DNA from: an uncultured Ruminococcus sp.
GTDB lineage: Bacteria; Bacillota; Clostridia; Oscillospirales; Ruminococcaceae
DNA: 53,291 nt
Assembly (NCBI GenBank): GCA_900545285.1
Contig: UQYK01000006.1
Location: 1 to 53,291, forward strand
Direction of reading: 5' to 3'
The position numbers and the translations under genes are program-made. Shown piece by piece: positions 7,545-16,640 of this stretch. The first letter of the stretch is position 1, and every line of letters starts with the position of its first letter. The notes beneath the pieces were generated by a model. That model ran no database searches, had not been told where the DNA came from, and saw nothing but the letters and a program-made list of their open reading frames with translations.

Positions 7545-9392
7545 TTACGGAACAATAATAACGGGCATGCCAACTACGGTTTCCTCGTAGATCTTTCCGG
7601 CAACGTCCAGCGGCAGATTGATACAACCGTGTGAACCGTGTGTCTTGTAGATCTCTCCGCCGTACTTGCTGCGGTTCAGATCGTGCAGACCAATACCCGT
7701 ATGGTCGATCGGCATCCAGTAGGAAACTGGCTGCTGATAGCCCTGTACTACATATGTACCCAGCACAGCATCCTTAACGCGGTCACGGATTTTGAAAACG
7801 CCCGGATGTGTCTGACGGTTGACATCGGATTCCAAACCAGTTACTACATCAGATTCCAGATACAATTCGCCATCTACATAGAACCACAGATGCTGGTGAC
7901 AGATATCCACTTCGATATAAGTTTTTTCACCGAACTCCTTGCCACTAGAGGTATTCGGACGGAAGCCGGCCTGTTCATACTCCGGCTCAACTGTAACAGA
8001 TTCTCCGTCCTGAATGTATTCTTCCAGCTTATCTACGGTGGCATCTACGTCTGTTTTCCAGCCATAGGTACTGGTAGGTGTCAGTGCCAGTTCCACAGTA
8101 CCATCCGCAGTGGATTCAAATGTTCTGGTGTATCCTTCTGACTTAAAGGTATCATATTTGTCTGCAATGTTAGTCTGTACCCATTCCTTGGCCTTTTCTT
8201 TGTCGATGGAGATCTGACCACCGTCACTGGTAATCCACTGCATCAGCTGTTCATGGCCAACGGTTTCGGTTCCCACCGGATCAAACAATTCTTCCCGGTT
8301 TGTCATATCATAGGTGATTTCTACTGCACCAATCTGATTGTACAGTGTCAGAGTATCCTTCAGGCTGTCCGCAGTCACTTCTGCCTTTTTATAGCAGTTG
8401 GCATCTACCATGTTAATGGTATTGTTGCCATTGCGCATCTGCTCAATGGTATAATTAGAAAGTACTGTAGTATCTACCATGTTTCCATCGTCTTCCGGCT
8501 GAATGGAAAAGCTGCCGTCTTCACCCTGCACAACCTTTGCATCTGTAGGCGGCACATTGCCCCAGTCATAGGCTGCAATCAGGCTGGCAAGATTAGCTTC
8601 AGAATAATTCACATTCAGCGTAACTGCATACTCGCTCTTGGAAAACAGCTTGCGGAACCATAAGCCGTGGCCTTCATCTGCTGCATCTGACAGCGCGCCA
8701 TCCGGAAGGGAAACAGTACAGCCAAAGGAAGATCCCTTAAAGACGATCGGATCGCCCTGACGCGGAATAAAGGTAACGCCCAGTTCCTCGGCAGAATCTG
8801 TAATGGCCTTCGTGGCTTCCTCTGCGGTCATGCCGGAGATATTCACGTTGTTCACATAGGTTTTCGGCAAGAACTTTCCATGATACATCACCAGTCCGAT
8901 GATATAAAACAGCACCAGGATTGCCGCAACAATAATTCCTGTAATAATGCCTATCTTTTTGCCGGTATCTGCGCTGTGGACACGTTCGTCATAGTCCCAG
9001 TCCTCATACGCTTCCCGACGCTGCGGTCTGGGCTGAGGCTGAGGACGCACAGCAGTTTTTCTCTGTACAGGCGGATTCCAGTCAGAAGCCGCTTCACCAC
9101 GCATGCTGCGGCTATTTCCGCTGCCGCGTCTGGCATCCATTGTTTCCCGAAGCTGCCGCGCCTTTTCTGTTCGGGAATGTTCTGCCGGTGTGGCATTGCT
9201 GCCAGCGCTGCGGCGAACCGGCTGGGATCGGGAAACACTGCCGGCATACGCCGGTGCATGTTCCTCCGGCTGCTGCCCATTTGATTCCTTTGCAGCCAGT
9301 GAAGCACGTATTTTCTGCCGCATCTCTTCTTTTGTCAGATGGGCACCGGAAGAAAAAGCGTTCCGATTTGACTCCTGATCTTTGCTGTACAA
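7545..9392 (-). CDS. Membrane-anchored L,D-transpeptidase (YkuD domain)
   Basis: 615 residues. The N-terminal ~145 are cytoplasmic, rich in Arg, Gln and Pro, and low in complexity; one membrane helix spans about 146-170 (IGIITGIIVAAILVLFYIIG). Outside is a long region with peptidoglycan-binding-like repeats (NVNISGMTAEEATKAI), then a C-terminal YkuD domain with the catalytic motif HGSHGCINLP, whose Cys attacks the tetrapeptide. Such enzymes make 3-3 crosslinks in peptidoglycan or attach proteins to it. Translation probably begins at TTG behind GGAAAGGAAAG; an internal ATG at residue 24 is a weaker choice. It is monocistronic, with a terminator downstream and a large gene-poor region upstream. 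The long positively charged cytoplasmic tail is unusual and could bind a partner; that is inference. Confidence 0.9.
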   Translation of the reverse strand: MYSKDQESNRNAFSSGAHLTKEEMRQKIRASLAAKESNGQQPEEHAPAYAGSVSRSQPVRRSAGSNATPAEHSRTEKARQLRETMDARRGSGNSRSMRGEAASDWNPPVQRKTAVRPQPQPRPQRREAYEDWDYDERVHSADTGKKIGIITGIIVAAILVLFYIIGLVMYHGKFLPKTYVNNVNISGMTAEEATKAITDSAEELGVTFIPRQGDPIVFKGSSFGCTVSLPDGALSDAADEGHGLWFRKLFSKSEYAVTLNVNYSEANLASLIAAYDWGNVPPTDAKVVQGEDGSFSIQPEDDGNMVDTTVLSNYTIEQMRNGNNTINMVDANCYKKAEVTADSLKDTLTLYNQIGAVEITYDMTNREELFDPVGTETVGHEQLMQWITSDGGQISIDKEKAKEWVQTNIADKYDTFKSEGYTRTFESTADGTVELALTPTSTYGWKTDVDATVDKLEEYIQDGESVTVEPEYEQAGFRPNTSSGKEFGEKTYIEVDICHQHLWFYVDGELYLESDVVTGLESDVNRQTHPGVFKIRDRVKDAVLGTYVVQGYQQPVSYWMPIDHTGIGLHDLNRSKYGGEIYKTHGSHGCINLPLDVAGKIYEETVVGMPVIIVP

Positions 9393-10283
9393 TATTATCT
9401 TTCCTTTCCGACTTCAGAATATCAGTTTCTGACAGGTTCTGTCAGATCTGTTTCTGCTGTTTTCTTTCCCTTTTGATGTACCATATTCCAAGCTGCGCTG
9501 CACTATGCCTAAAACACAATCAGCCCCACAGCAAGATGCCTGTTTCAGAACCTGTCTTCATAAGAAACACAAGTGGATTTTCGAGCATAATTTGCCGAAA
9601 AGACACGTGTATACACTTGTGAAGACAAGTTCTCAGCCCAATTTTCCGTATTCTTACGAAAATGCGACAAAAACACCTGCACCAAAGCATCTGTCTCAAA
9701 ATTGTTTTCTGGATGCAGTATCATCTGCGCAAACACAAAAAAGCGAAGCGGTCTGCCGCTCCGTTTCCAAACCCATGCAAAAACGGCAGACCAAATGGCA
9801 GTCTCCGCATCTGGCGCAATTTGGAAATTCTGCATTCTATCCAACCGAAAGCATTTATACATTTATTATAATATTGTGTTTGCCATTTGTCAACCATTTT
9901 CCGCACAGAAACCGGCAAAAATGCAAATTGTAAATACTTTAACCGCTTTGTATCCTTTTCAGAAATATTGTTACAAAAAGTGCACAGAGTTCTCATTTTC
10001 TCCAGTTTCTCGACAAATTTATATATTTTGTTGATCTGTATAGCTTGTACGCAAACTCCAAACCAAATTGCCTGAAGTATACGCCATGACTCCCCGGCAT
10101 TTCCCCAATTCTTCGCCGGAAAAATCACTGCCGGAAATCAGGCTTTCACATTGCCTAAAATTCCAATATGAAATCAAAGATTTTTCCACGATTTTTGACA
10201 AATAAAGCAATTTGAATCCACAGTATCCGTCATAATTATATATTCTGCACATTTATTTGTCCATTATTTGGCGAAAATACCGA
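9393..10283. other. Gene-poor region with nested inverted repeats
   Basis: About 0.9 kb without a believable gene; reading frames here lack ribosome sites and protein-like composition. It holds CTGACA-N5-TGTCAG (9429-9445) just upstream of the transpeptidase, an 11-base inverted pair (9431-9441 with 9546-9556), a 17-base inverted pair matching at 15 positions (9548-9564 with 9616-9632), and an 18-base near-palindrome around GTGTATACAC (9603-9620). The rest is AT-rich with no recognised RNA. Confidence 0.6.
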
Positions 10284-10312
10284 TTGACAAACCAGCAATT
10301 TGCGCGTAAAAT
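10284..10312 (+). promoter_or_regulatory. Predicted promoter of the pectate lyase gene
   Basis: TTGACA (10284-10289), 17-base spacer, TAAAAT (10307-10312). It implies a leader of about 160 bases before the start codon. Confidence 0.65.
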
Positions 10313-10482
10313 AAAATTGTATTTTAGTGGTGTGTTTTGCTGCATCCTAAAAGCGCGTGTAGCCCGCACTCTGCGGACATTTAAGACCGAAGGCATCAAA
10401 AAACGGATGGAAAATCATGCACATTTCCGTCCATCGAATGCCTTTCCTGCCGAAACGGCAGATCTCAGGAGGAATGAAGCAT

Positions 10483-13400
10483 ATGAAAATCAAACGATTT
10501 GGACAAGGCATTGTTGCCGCAGTTATGGCCGCAACCGCTGTATCCTCTGTATTACCGGGAGCCACTGCCTACAGTGATGCCCTCTCCCCTGTCGATACGC
10601 AAACGCCGGTGGTAGCTGCCAGCAGCAGTTCCGTTTCCATTCTCAATGCAAGCGGTGATTTAGAGGCAGCCTATGCAGAATGGGGTGCAGTTACTGGCGC
10701 ATCGGACTATCATGTTTATGTGAAGGCAAGCGGCGGCAGCTATCAGCAGCTGGACTCCATGCTGATCCGACAGTATCCGGATCGGTTCCGGGCCGATGCT
10801 GTGGGACTGGCAGCCGGCAGCTATGTCATGAAAATCGTTCCGGTGATCAGCGGAAAAGAGGACGATTCTAAGGCCGCAGAAACGGCAGTATTAAAGGTTG
10901 AAGCCCATGACAGAAGCGGCTTTGGCTTTGTCGACGGCACTTCCTCCGGTGCATACAACGAGGACGGCACACTAAAATCCAATGCTATTGTTGTATATGT
11001 AACGGATGCCAACAAGGACACCGTAACCGCAAACATCAATATCACCGGCAAGGGCGAAGAAACTGCTGTCGGCGTACAAAAGATCATTGAGGGCTACAAA
11101 AAGAAAAAGGAAACGCGTCCGCTCTGCCTGCGTTTTATCGGCAGTATCACAGACCCGGCCAACATGCCGAAGGGGGATCTGATGATTGATACTGTGGTAG
11201 CTGGTATTACAGTGGAAGGAATTGGTACTGACACCGTATTCAACGGATTCGGCCTGGTCATGAAAAACAGCTCCAATGTAGAAGTCCGCAATATCGGCTT
11301 TATGAACTGCAACAGTTCCGAGGGAGACGACTGCGGCTTACAGCAGAATAACAACCATGTCTGGGTGCACAACTGTGACTTTTTCTATGGCGATGCCGGT
11401 TCAGATGATGACCAGGTCAAGGGAGACGGCGCGCTGGATACCAAGACTTCCACCTATGTCACCCACTCCTACAACCACTTCTGGGACAACGGCAAGTGCA
11501 ATCTCCAGGGCATGAAGGACGAAGAAGAAACCAACTACATCACCTATCACCATAACTGGTACGATCACTCCGACTCCCGTCACCCCAGAATCCGCACCTG
11601 CTCTGTTCACTGCTACAACAACTACTATGACGGCAATGCAAAATACGGCGTAGGTGTCACCAAGGGTGCTTCCGCTTTTGTAGAAAACAACTACTTCCGG
11701 AACTGCAAGGATCCTATGTTAAGCTCCGGACAAGGAACGGACGCTTTAGGAGAAGGCACCTTCACCGGTGAAACCGGCGGCATTATCAAAGCATACGGCA
11801 ACTATATCGAAGGCGCATCCAGCTATATTCCGTATGCCAAGGACAACACTTCGTTTGATGCCTATGAGGTTTCCAGTCCTTCTGAAACGGTACCGAGCAG
11901 TGTAAAGACCGTTTCCGGCGGCACAACATACAATAATTTCGACACCAATCCTGAGATTATGTACAGCTACACCGCAGATGCTGCGGCAGATGTACCGTCC
12001 ATTGTGACTGCCAAGGCAGGCCGTGTGCAGGGCGGAGATTTCCAGTGGAAATTTGACAACTCTGTAGATGATGCCAGCTATGCGGTCAATAATACGTTAA
12101 AACAGGCTCTGGTCAACTATAAACCGACAGTCATTGCCATCGGCAGCGGATTTAGCGAAAATACTGACCCGGTTGTGACAACGGAAGTTACAACCGGAAG
12201 CACACTGGAAACAACCACCGTTACCACGACGGTAACCGCTTCCAGCGAAAAGCCGGCTACAGTTACCACAATGGGAACTGCTGCACCGGTGACCCCGGAT
12301 GTTCCGGCAGCAGGCGACATTTTCTGCGCACCAAACGGAACGGGCAGCGGAGAATCGGAAAAGGATCCGGCCTCTGTGACAGATGCTATTACAAAGCTGA
12401 CACCCGGACACACCATCTACCTGCTGAGCGGTACCTACGAATTCTCTGAAACCATTGTAATTGATGACAAAAATAATGGTACAGCCGATGCTATGAAAAC
12501 CATAAAGCCCTATAACGGTGCAGATGTCACCTTCGACTTTTCCGGACAGGGCGCTGCTAACAATGCCAAGCGCGGCATTGTATTGGACGGCGATTACTGG
12601 CATTTCTACGGCTTTGAAATCACCAAGGCAGCGGACAACGGCATGCTGCTTTCCGGCAGCAACAACAAGCTGGAACGCATGGTATTCAACGACAATCAGG
12701 ACACCGGTCTCCAGATTTCCCGGTACAACACCAGTGCAGCAACCATTGCAGACTGGCCCAGCAATAACCTGATCTTAAACTGCACCTCCAAAAATAACTG
12801 TGACAATGCAACCATGGAGAATGCAGACGGATTTGCTGCAAAGCTGACCTGCGGAGAAGGAAACGTCTTTGACGGCTGTATGTCTTACAACAACAGTGAT
12901 GACGGCTGGGATTTGTTTGCAAAATCAGAAACAGGGCCGATTGGTGTTGTTACCATTCAGAACTGCATTGCCTTCCGGAACGGATTCACAGAATTCGGAG
13001 AAGGCTATGGCGGCTGTGACGGAAACGGTTTCAAGCTGGGCGGATCCGGCGTAGGTTCTGCCCACGTGATAAAGAATTGTCTGGCTTTTGAAAACCTGAA
13101 CTGCGGCTTTACGGACAACAACAATCCGAAGCTGGGCAGCCTGACCAACTGCACCGCCTATAACAACGGTGTCGGTGCCAACGGAAAGCCCAATGTCAGC
13201 TGCTATCGCTGTGACAATGCTGCTTTTACCAACATGATTTCCTATTTCAGCGTTGATAATCTGACCGCAAATCTGGGCGCAGCAGGTCTGAATAAGCTTT
13301 CCAATGACAAGATGAACGGCACTGCAAAAAATATTGTCTACTACAACAGCGGCTATTATCAGATAAACGAAACAACAACTGTAGAAAACAATAAAAAGAT

Positions 13401-14043
13401 TGGCACAAAATTTGATACCATTTCTGACGATGACTTTATCTCTGTAACGGCACCGGAAATGGGCGCGGATTTCGACGCAGTCTGGAGAAATGCAGACGGT
13501 TCCATTACAACACATGGATTTATGCAGGTAAAGGACAGCAGCGCAATCTATACATATAAGGGCGCTTCCTTTGCAGAAAAGGCTGCACCGCCGGTTGTTA
13601 CAACAACGACAACACCGATTGTAACCACAACTGTCAGCGAAGTTTCCACTACCACAGAAACCAAAACAGAAACTGTTCCTACTGATTCTGAAGCACCTGG
13701 TTCTGATACCACTACAGCTACTGCAACTCATACTGAAACTGCAACCCTGCCGGTAACTACTACCAGCACGAATACAGACAGTGAAACACCTTCTCCCACC
13801 ACAACTACGACACAGGCCATCATTCCGGGAGATGTGCTTCTGGGTGACATCAACATGGATGGAAAGGTCAATCTGGCAGATGCAGTATTGCTGAACAAGG
13901 CGGTCTCCGATACGGTAGACTTGAACGCTGCACAACGGCTCAATGCGGACTGCAATGCAGACACCGATCTGGACGCACGGGACGCACAGTCGCTGCTGCG
14001 CTTCCTGACGCACATCATTGATTCACTGCCGGCAGTCGATTAA
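10483..14043 (+). CDS. Bi-catalytic pectate lyase (PL1 and PL9) with dockerin
   Basis: 1186-residue secreted enzyme. In order: signal peptide (1-30), a fibronectin III-like domain (about 35-130), a PL1 beta-helix (about 145-505) with DQVKGDGALDTKTSTYV and the catalytic-Arg stretch HHNWYDHSDSRHPRIR, a Thr-rich linker (562-602), a PL9 beta-helix (about 609-1025) with ADGFAAKLTCGEGNVFDG, the calcium-ligand motif SDDGWDLF and a Lys in GNGFKLGG that fits the catalytic base, a second Thr/Ser linker, and a C-terminal dockerin (GDINMDGKVNLADAV and CNADTDLDARDAQSLL). Both domains cleave polygalacturonate by beta-elimination. The start was set at the second ATG, 10 bases after AGGAGG; the first is too close. 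It sits alone between its own promoter and terminator, as cellulosomal enzymes often do. Confidence in both catalytic domains is high. Confidence 0.93.
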   Translation: MKIKRFGQGIVAAVMAATAVSSVLPGATAYSDALSPVDTQTPVVAASSSSVSILNASGDLEAAYAEWGAVTGASDYHVYVKASGGSYQQLDSMLIRQYPDRFRADAVGLAAGSYVMKIVPVISGKEDDSKAAETAVLKVEAHDRSGFGFVDGTSSGAYNEDGTLKSNAIVVYVTDANKDTVTANINITGKGEETAVGVQKIIEGYKKKKETRPLCLRFIGSITDPANMPKGDLMIDTVVAGITVEGIGTDTVFNGFGLVMKNSSNVEVRNIGFMNCNSSEGDDCGLQQNNNHVWVHNCDFFYGDAGSDDDQVKGDGALDTKTSTYVTHSYNHFWDNGKCNLQGMKDEEETNYITYHHNWYDHSDSRHPRIRTCSVHCYNNYYDGNAKYGVGVTKGASAFVENNYFRNCKDPMLSSGQGTDALGEGTFTGETGGIIKAYGNYIEGASSYIPYAKDNTSFDAYEVSSPSETVPSSVKTVSGGTTYNNFDTNPEIMYSYTADAAADVPSIVTAKAGRVQGGDFQWKFDNSVDDASYAVNNTLKQALVNYKPTVIAIGSGFSENTDPVVTTEVTTGSTLETTTVTTTVTASSEKPATVTTMGTAAPVTPDVPAAGDIFCAPNGTGSGESEKDPASVTDAITKLTPGHTIYLLSGTYEFSETIVIDDKNNGTADAMKTIKPYNGADVTFDFSGQGAANNAKRGIVLDGDYWHFYGFEITKAADNGMLLSGSNNKLERMVFNDNQDTGLQISRYNTSAATIADWPSNNLILNCTSKNNCDNATMENADGFAAKLTCGEGNVFDGCMSYNNSDDGWDLFAKSETGPIGVVTIQNCIAFRNGFTEFGEGYGGCDGNGFKLGGSGVGSAHVIKNCLAFENLNCGFTDNNNPKLGSLTNCTAYNNGVGANGKPNVSCYRCDNAAFTNMISYFSVDNLTANLGAAGLNKLSNDKMNGTAKNIVYYNSGYYQINETTTVENNKKIGTKFDTISDDDFISVTAPEMGADFDAVWRNADGSITTHGFMQVKDSSAIYTYKGASFAEKAAPPVVTTTTTPIVTTTVSEVSTTTETKTETVPTDSEAPGSDTTTATATHTETATLPVTTTSTNTDSETPSPTTTTTQAIIPGDVLLGDINMDGKVNLADAVLLNKAVSDTVDLNAAQRLNADCNADTDLDARDAQSLLRFLTHIIDSLPAVD

Positions 14044-14062
14044 AATTACGTTATTTTTTCAA

Positions 14063-14108
14063 AAACTCTGCGGTTCTTCTACGGAAGAAAAAAGCCGCAG
14101 AGTTTTTT
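14063..14108 (+). terminator. Terminator of the pectate lyase gene
   Basis: Stem AAACTCTGCGG (14063-14073) with CCGCAGAGTTT (14095-14105), followed by a T-run. Confidence 0.88.
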
Positions 14109-14205
14109 TATGAAAACCGGAGCAGCCATTCTTTTTCTGCGTCGCATCAAAATCATTTCATCTTGTATTTTATGCCGCATCCCCTTTAAAAATCGTGGAA
14201 ATTCC

Positions 14206-14234
14206 TTGACATTTTTCGGAAAATATAGTATAAT
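14206..14234 (+). promoter_or_regulatory. Consensus sigma-A promoter of the acyl-CoA synthetase gene
   Basis: TTGACA (14206-14211), 17-base spacer, TATAAT (14229-14234). Both hexamers match the consensus fully, so strong constitutive expression is expected. The leader is about 75 bases. Confidence 0.85.
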
Positions 14235-14314
14235 GAAAATAATCGCTTCTGTTAAAAAAAGAAAGCGTACACTGCTATTTACAGTAGAATTTCTAGGAAA
14301 AGGAGCATTTGCAT

Positions 14315-15988
14315 ATGCTGCTCAACAAATACCTTCCTCGTATTGAATTTGACAGCTACGAGGACTTCAAGCAGAACTATCGCCTCAACATTCCGGATGA
14401 TTTCAACTTCGGCTTTGATATCGTGGACGAATGGGCAAAACAGGAACCAGAAAAGAAGGCTCTTGTTTGGTGTGATGATCACGAAGAAGAAAAAACCTTT
14501 ACCTTTACGGACATTTCCCGTCTGTCCAATCAGGCTGCAAATTACTTTTTGAGCCTGGGCATTCGGAAGGGCACTGTTGTTATGCTGATTCTCCGCCGCC
14601 GGTGGGAATACTGGGTATGTGCCGTTGCGCTTCATAAAATCGGCGCAATTCTGATTCCCGGTTCCCTGCAGCTGGCAAAGAAAGACCTGATCTACCGCGG
14701 AAACAGCGCGAAAATCCACACAATGATCTGTGTAGATGATCCCTATGTTCTGGAACAGGTAGACGAGGCACAGCCCTCTGTTCCCAGCATTCAGCACAAG
14801 ATTGTAATCGGGCCGGCAAGAGAAGGCTGGCACAGCTTTCATGATGAAGTGGCTGCATTCTCTACTGAATTTGCTCGTCCTACCGGCGCTGCTGCAACAA
14901 CTGCAAAGGATACCATGATCGTTTACTTTACCTCCGGCACCACTGGTGACCCGAAAATGGTACAGCACGACTACACCCATCCGCTGGGTCATATCGTAAC
15001 AGCAAAATACTGGCAGCAGGTACAGGAAAACAAGCTGCATATGAGCGTATCTGACTCCGGCTGGGCTAAGTTTGGCTGGGGCAAAATCTACGGCCAGTGG
15101 ATTTGCGGCGCAGTTATCTTTGCATATGATATGGACAAGTTTGTGCCCGCACACTTGCTCCAGAAAATGCAGGATTATAAGCTTACTACATTCTGTGCAC
15201 CGCCGACTATGTACCGCTTTATGCTGCAGGAGGATGTGGCTTCTTATGATTTGTCCAGCATCGAAAACTTTGCAACGGCCGGAGAGCCTTTGAATCCGGA
15301 AGTATTCTACCGCTGGAAGGAACTCACCGGCAAAGAAATCCGTGAAGGCTTTGGGCAGACAGAAGGTACTGTTCTGCTGGCAAACTTCCCTTGGATCGAT
15401 CCGAAGCCTGGCTCCACCGGAAAGCCCTCTCCGCTGTATGATATCGTTCTGCAAAAAGATGACGGCACTTTAACAGCTGACGGTGAACAGGGCGTTCTCG
15501 TTATGCAGAACCTGAACAAATCCTATCCTACCGGCCTGTTTGTGGGATATTATCAGAATCCGGAAATGACAAAGGAAATCCTGGGACAGGGCAGCTATTG
15601 TCCACATGATGTATTCATGCGGGATTCTGACGGCTACTTCTGGTTTGTGGGACGAAACGATGATGTTATCAAGTGTTCCGGCTACCGTATCGGGCCATTC
15701 GAGGTAGAAAGCGCACTGATCGAACATCCGGCTGTTTTAGAATGTGCCATTACTGCTGCACCGGATCCGATCCGCGGCCAGGTAGTAAAGGCAACTGTTG
15801 TGCTGACAAAGGGCTACACTCCCAGCGATGCGCTGACCAAGGAGCTGCAAAACCACGTAAAGCACACCACTGCTCCGTACAAGTATCCGCGTATTATCGA
15901 ATATGTAGATGAACTCCCGAAAACACTGGGCGGCAAAATCAAGCGTGCACAGATTCGGAAGGAAGACGAAAACAACCAGAATAAGTGA
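14315..15988 (+). CDS. AMP-forming acyl-CoA synthetase (acetyl/medium-chain type)
   Basis: 557-residue enzyme of the ANL adenylating superfamily, which activates a carboxylic acid with ATP and joins it to CoA. Seen: the P-loop-like motif YFTSGTTGDPKMV (about 205-217), GFGQTEGTVL in the middle, GRNDDVIKCSGYRIGPFEVE at the hinge, and the C-terminal catalytic Lys in LGGKIKRAQI. The sequence resembles medium-chain or acetyl-CoA ligases rather than classical Acs. The ATG nine bases after AAGGAG was chosen over an upstream TTG. It has a perfect promoter and a strong terminator, so it is a single-gene unit. The acid used (acetate, butyrate, an aromatic acid) cannot be read from sequence. Confidence 0.88.
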   Translation: MLLNKYLPRIEFDSYEDFKQNYRLNIPDDFNFGFDIVDEWAKQEPEKKALVWCDDHEEEKTFTFTDISRLSNQAANYFLSLGIRKGTVVMLILRRRWEYWVCAVALHKIGAILIPGSLQLAKKDLIYRGNSAKIHTMICVDDPYVLEQVDEAQPSVPSIQHKIVIGPAREGWHSFHDEVAAFSTEFARPTGAAATTAKDTMIVYFTSGTTGDPKMVQHDYTHPLGHIVTAKYWQQVQENKLHMSVSDSGWAKFGWGKIYGQWICGAVIFAYDMDKFVPAHLLQKMQDYKLTTFCAPPTMYRFMLQEDVASYDLSSIENFATAGEPLNPEVFYRWKELTGKEIREGFGQTEGTVLLANFPWIDPKPGSTGKPSPLYDIVLQKDDGTLTADGEQGVLVMQNLNKSYPTGLFVGYYQNPEMTKEILGQGSYCPHDVFMRDSDGYFWFVGRNDDVIKCSGYRIGPFEVESALIEHPAVLECAITAAPDPIRGQVVKATVVLTKGYTPSDALTKELQNHVKHTTAPYKYPRIIEYVDELPKTLGGKIKRAQIRKEDENNQNK

Positions 15989-16025
15989 CATAAATTGATA
16001 CTCCATTCGGAATTGACATAAACCA

Positions 16026-16063
16026 AAAGGACTGCTTTGAAATAAAAGCAGTCCTTTTTTCTT
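16026..16063. terminator. Bidirectional terminator
   Basis: Perfect 13-base stem (16026-16038 with 16045-16057), six-base loop, T-run after it. It separates the acyl-CoA synthetase (plus) from the converging DUF2500 gene (minus). Confidence 0.9.
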
Positions 16064-16089
16064 TGCATTTTATACACTGTGCAGATGTG

Positions 16090-16632
16090 TTATCTTCTGA
16101 CTGGAAGCGCACCTACAGGCGCGGTATGGAAGGCGTGCTGATCTTCGGTTACTTCGCCGCCGCTGTATTGGAAGCGAATCAACTGATCACCCTGATATGT
16201 CAACTGGCCCTGCTGATGAAACGGCACTGCCAGATACGCCTTCTTGCTTGTGACAATATGTAAAATATCGCCTTTTCTCGTTTTAAAGATCAATTCGTAG
16301 TACTCATTGTACAGTTTCATGGTTCCGCTGGGATCCATTGTCCGGCGGCGCTCATCTACCTTCTGCACCAGAACTGCAATGACCGTACGAGGCGGATTTT
16401 TTCCGCGGTTTGGCTTTCGCATATTTCTTTCTCCTGTAATATAGTACTCCCGGTTAAATTCCAGCGGCTGGCGCTTGGCACCGCCATTTGGATTTTGCAC
16501 CAGCATGCGACTGATTTTCTGGCGGAACGGACTTTGTCTTGCTCCCAGCATAACCACCAGCAGCAGCACAATTGCCACAGCCACCATAATAATCAAAAAG
16601 TTATCGATTGCATTTCCAAATCTGCCTGACAT
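16090..16632 (-). CDS. DUF2500-like membrane-anchored protein
   Basis: 180 residues with one N-terminal membrane helix (about 12-30, FLIIMVAVAIVLLLVVML) and a soluble domain. The C-terminal part (YYELIFKTRKGDILHIVTS...GQLTYQGDQLIRFQ) has the look of DUF2500 (E. coli YhhM), a family of unknown function. The first half of the soluble part is basic. The ATG follows TAGGAGG and overlaps the end of galE by a few bases only in its ribosome site, so it is probably the last gene of a galK-galE operon. The link to galactose use is by position only. Family assignment is from memory of the motif and is moderate. Confidence 0.65.
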   Translation of the reverse strand: MSGRFGNAIDNFLIIMVAVAIVLLLVVMLGARQSPFRQKISRMLVQNPNGGAKRQPLEFNREYYITGERNMRKPNRGKNPPRTVIAVLVQKVDERRRTMDPSGTMKLYNEYYELIFKTRKGDILHIVTSKKAYLAVPFHQQGQLTYQGDQLIRFQYSGGEVTEDQHAFHTAPVGALPVRR

Positions 16633-16640
16633 AATGCCTC

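Noticed and set aside
9505..10252. Several short frames on both strands in the gene-poor kilobase
   Set aside because: No ribosome sites, no recognisable motifs, and composition as expected by chance.
12925..14013. 362-codon minus-strand frame opposite the pectate lyase
   Set aside because: Cys-rich shadow of the PL9 and dockerin coding strand.
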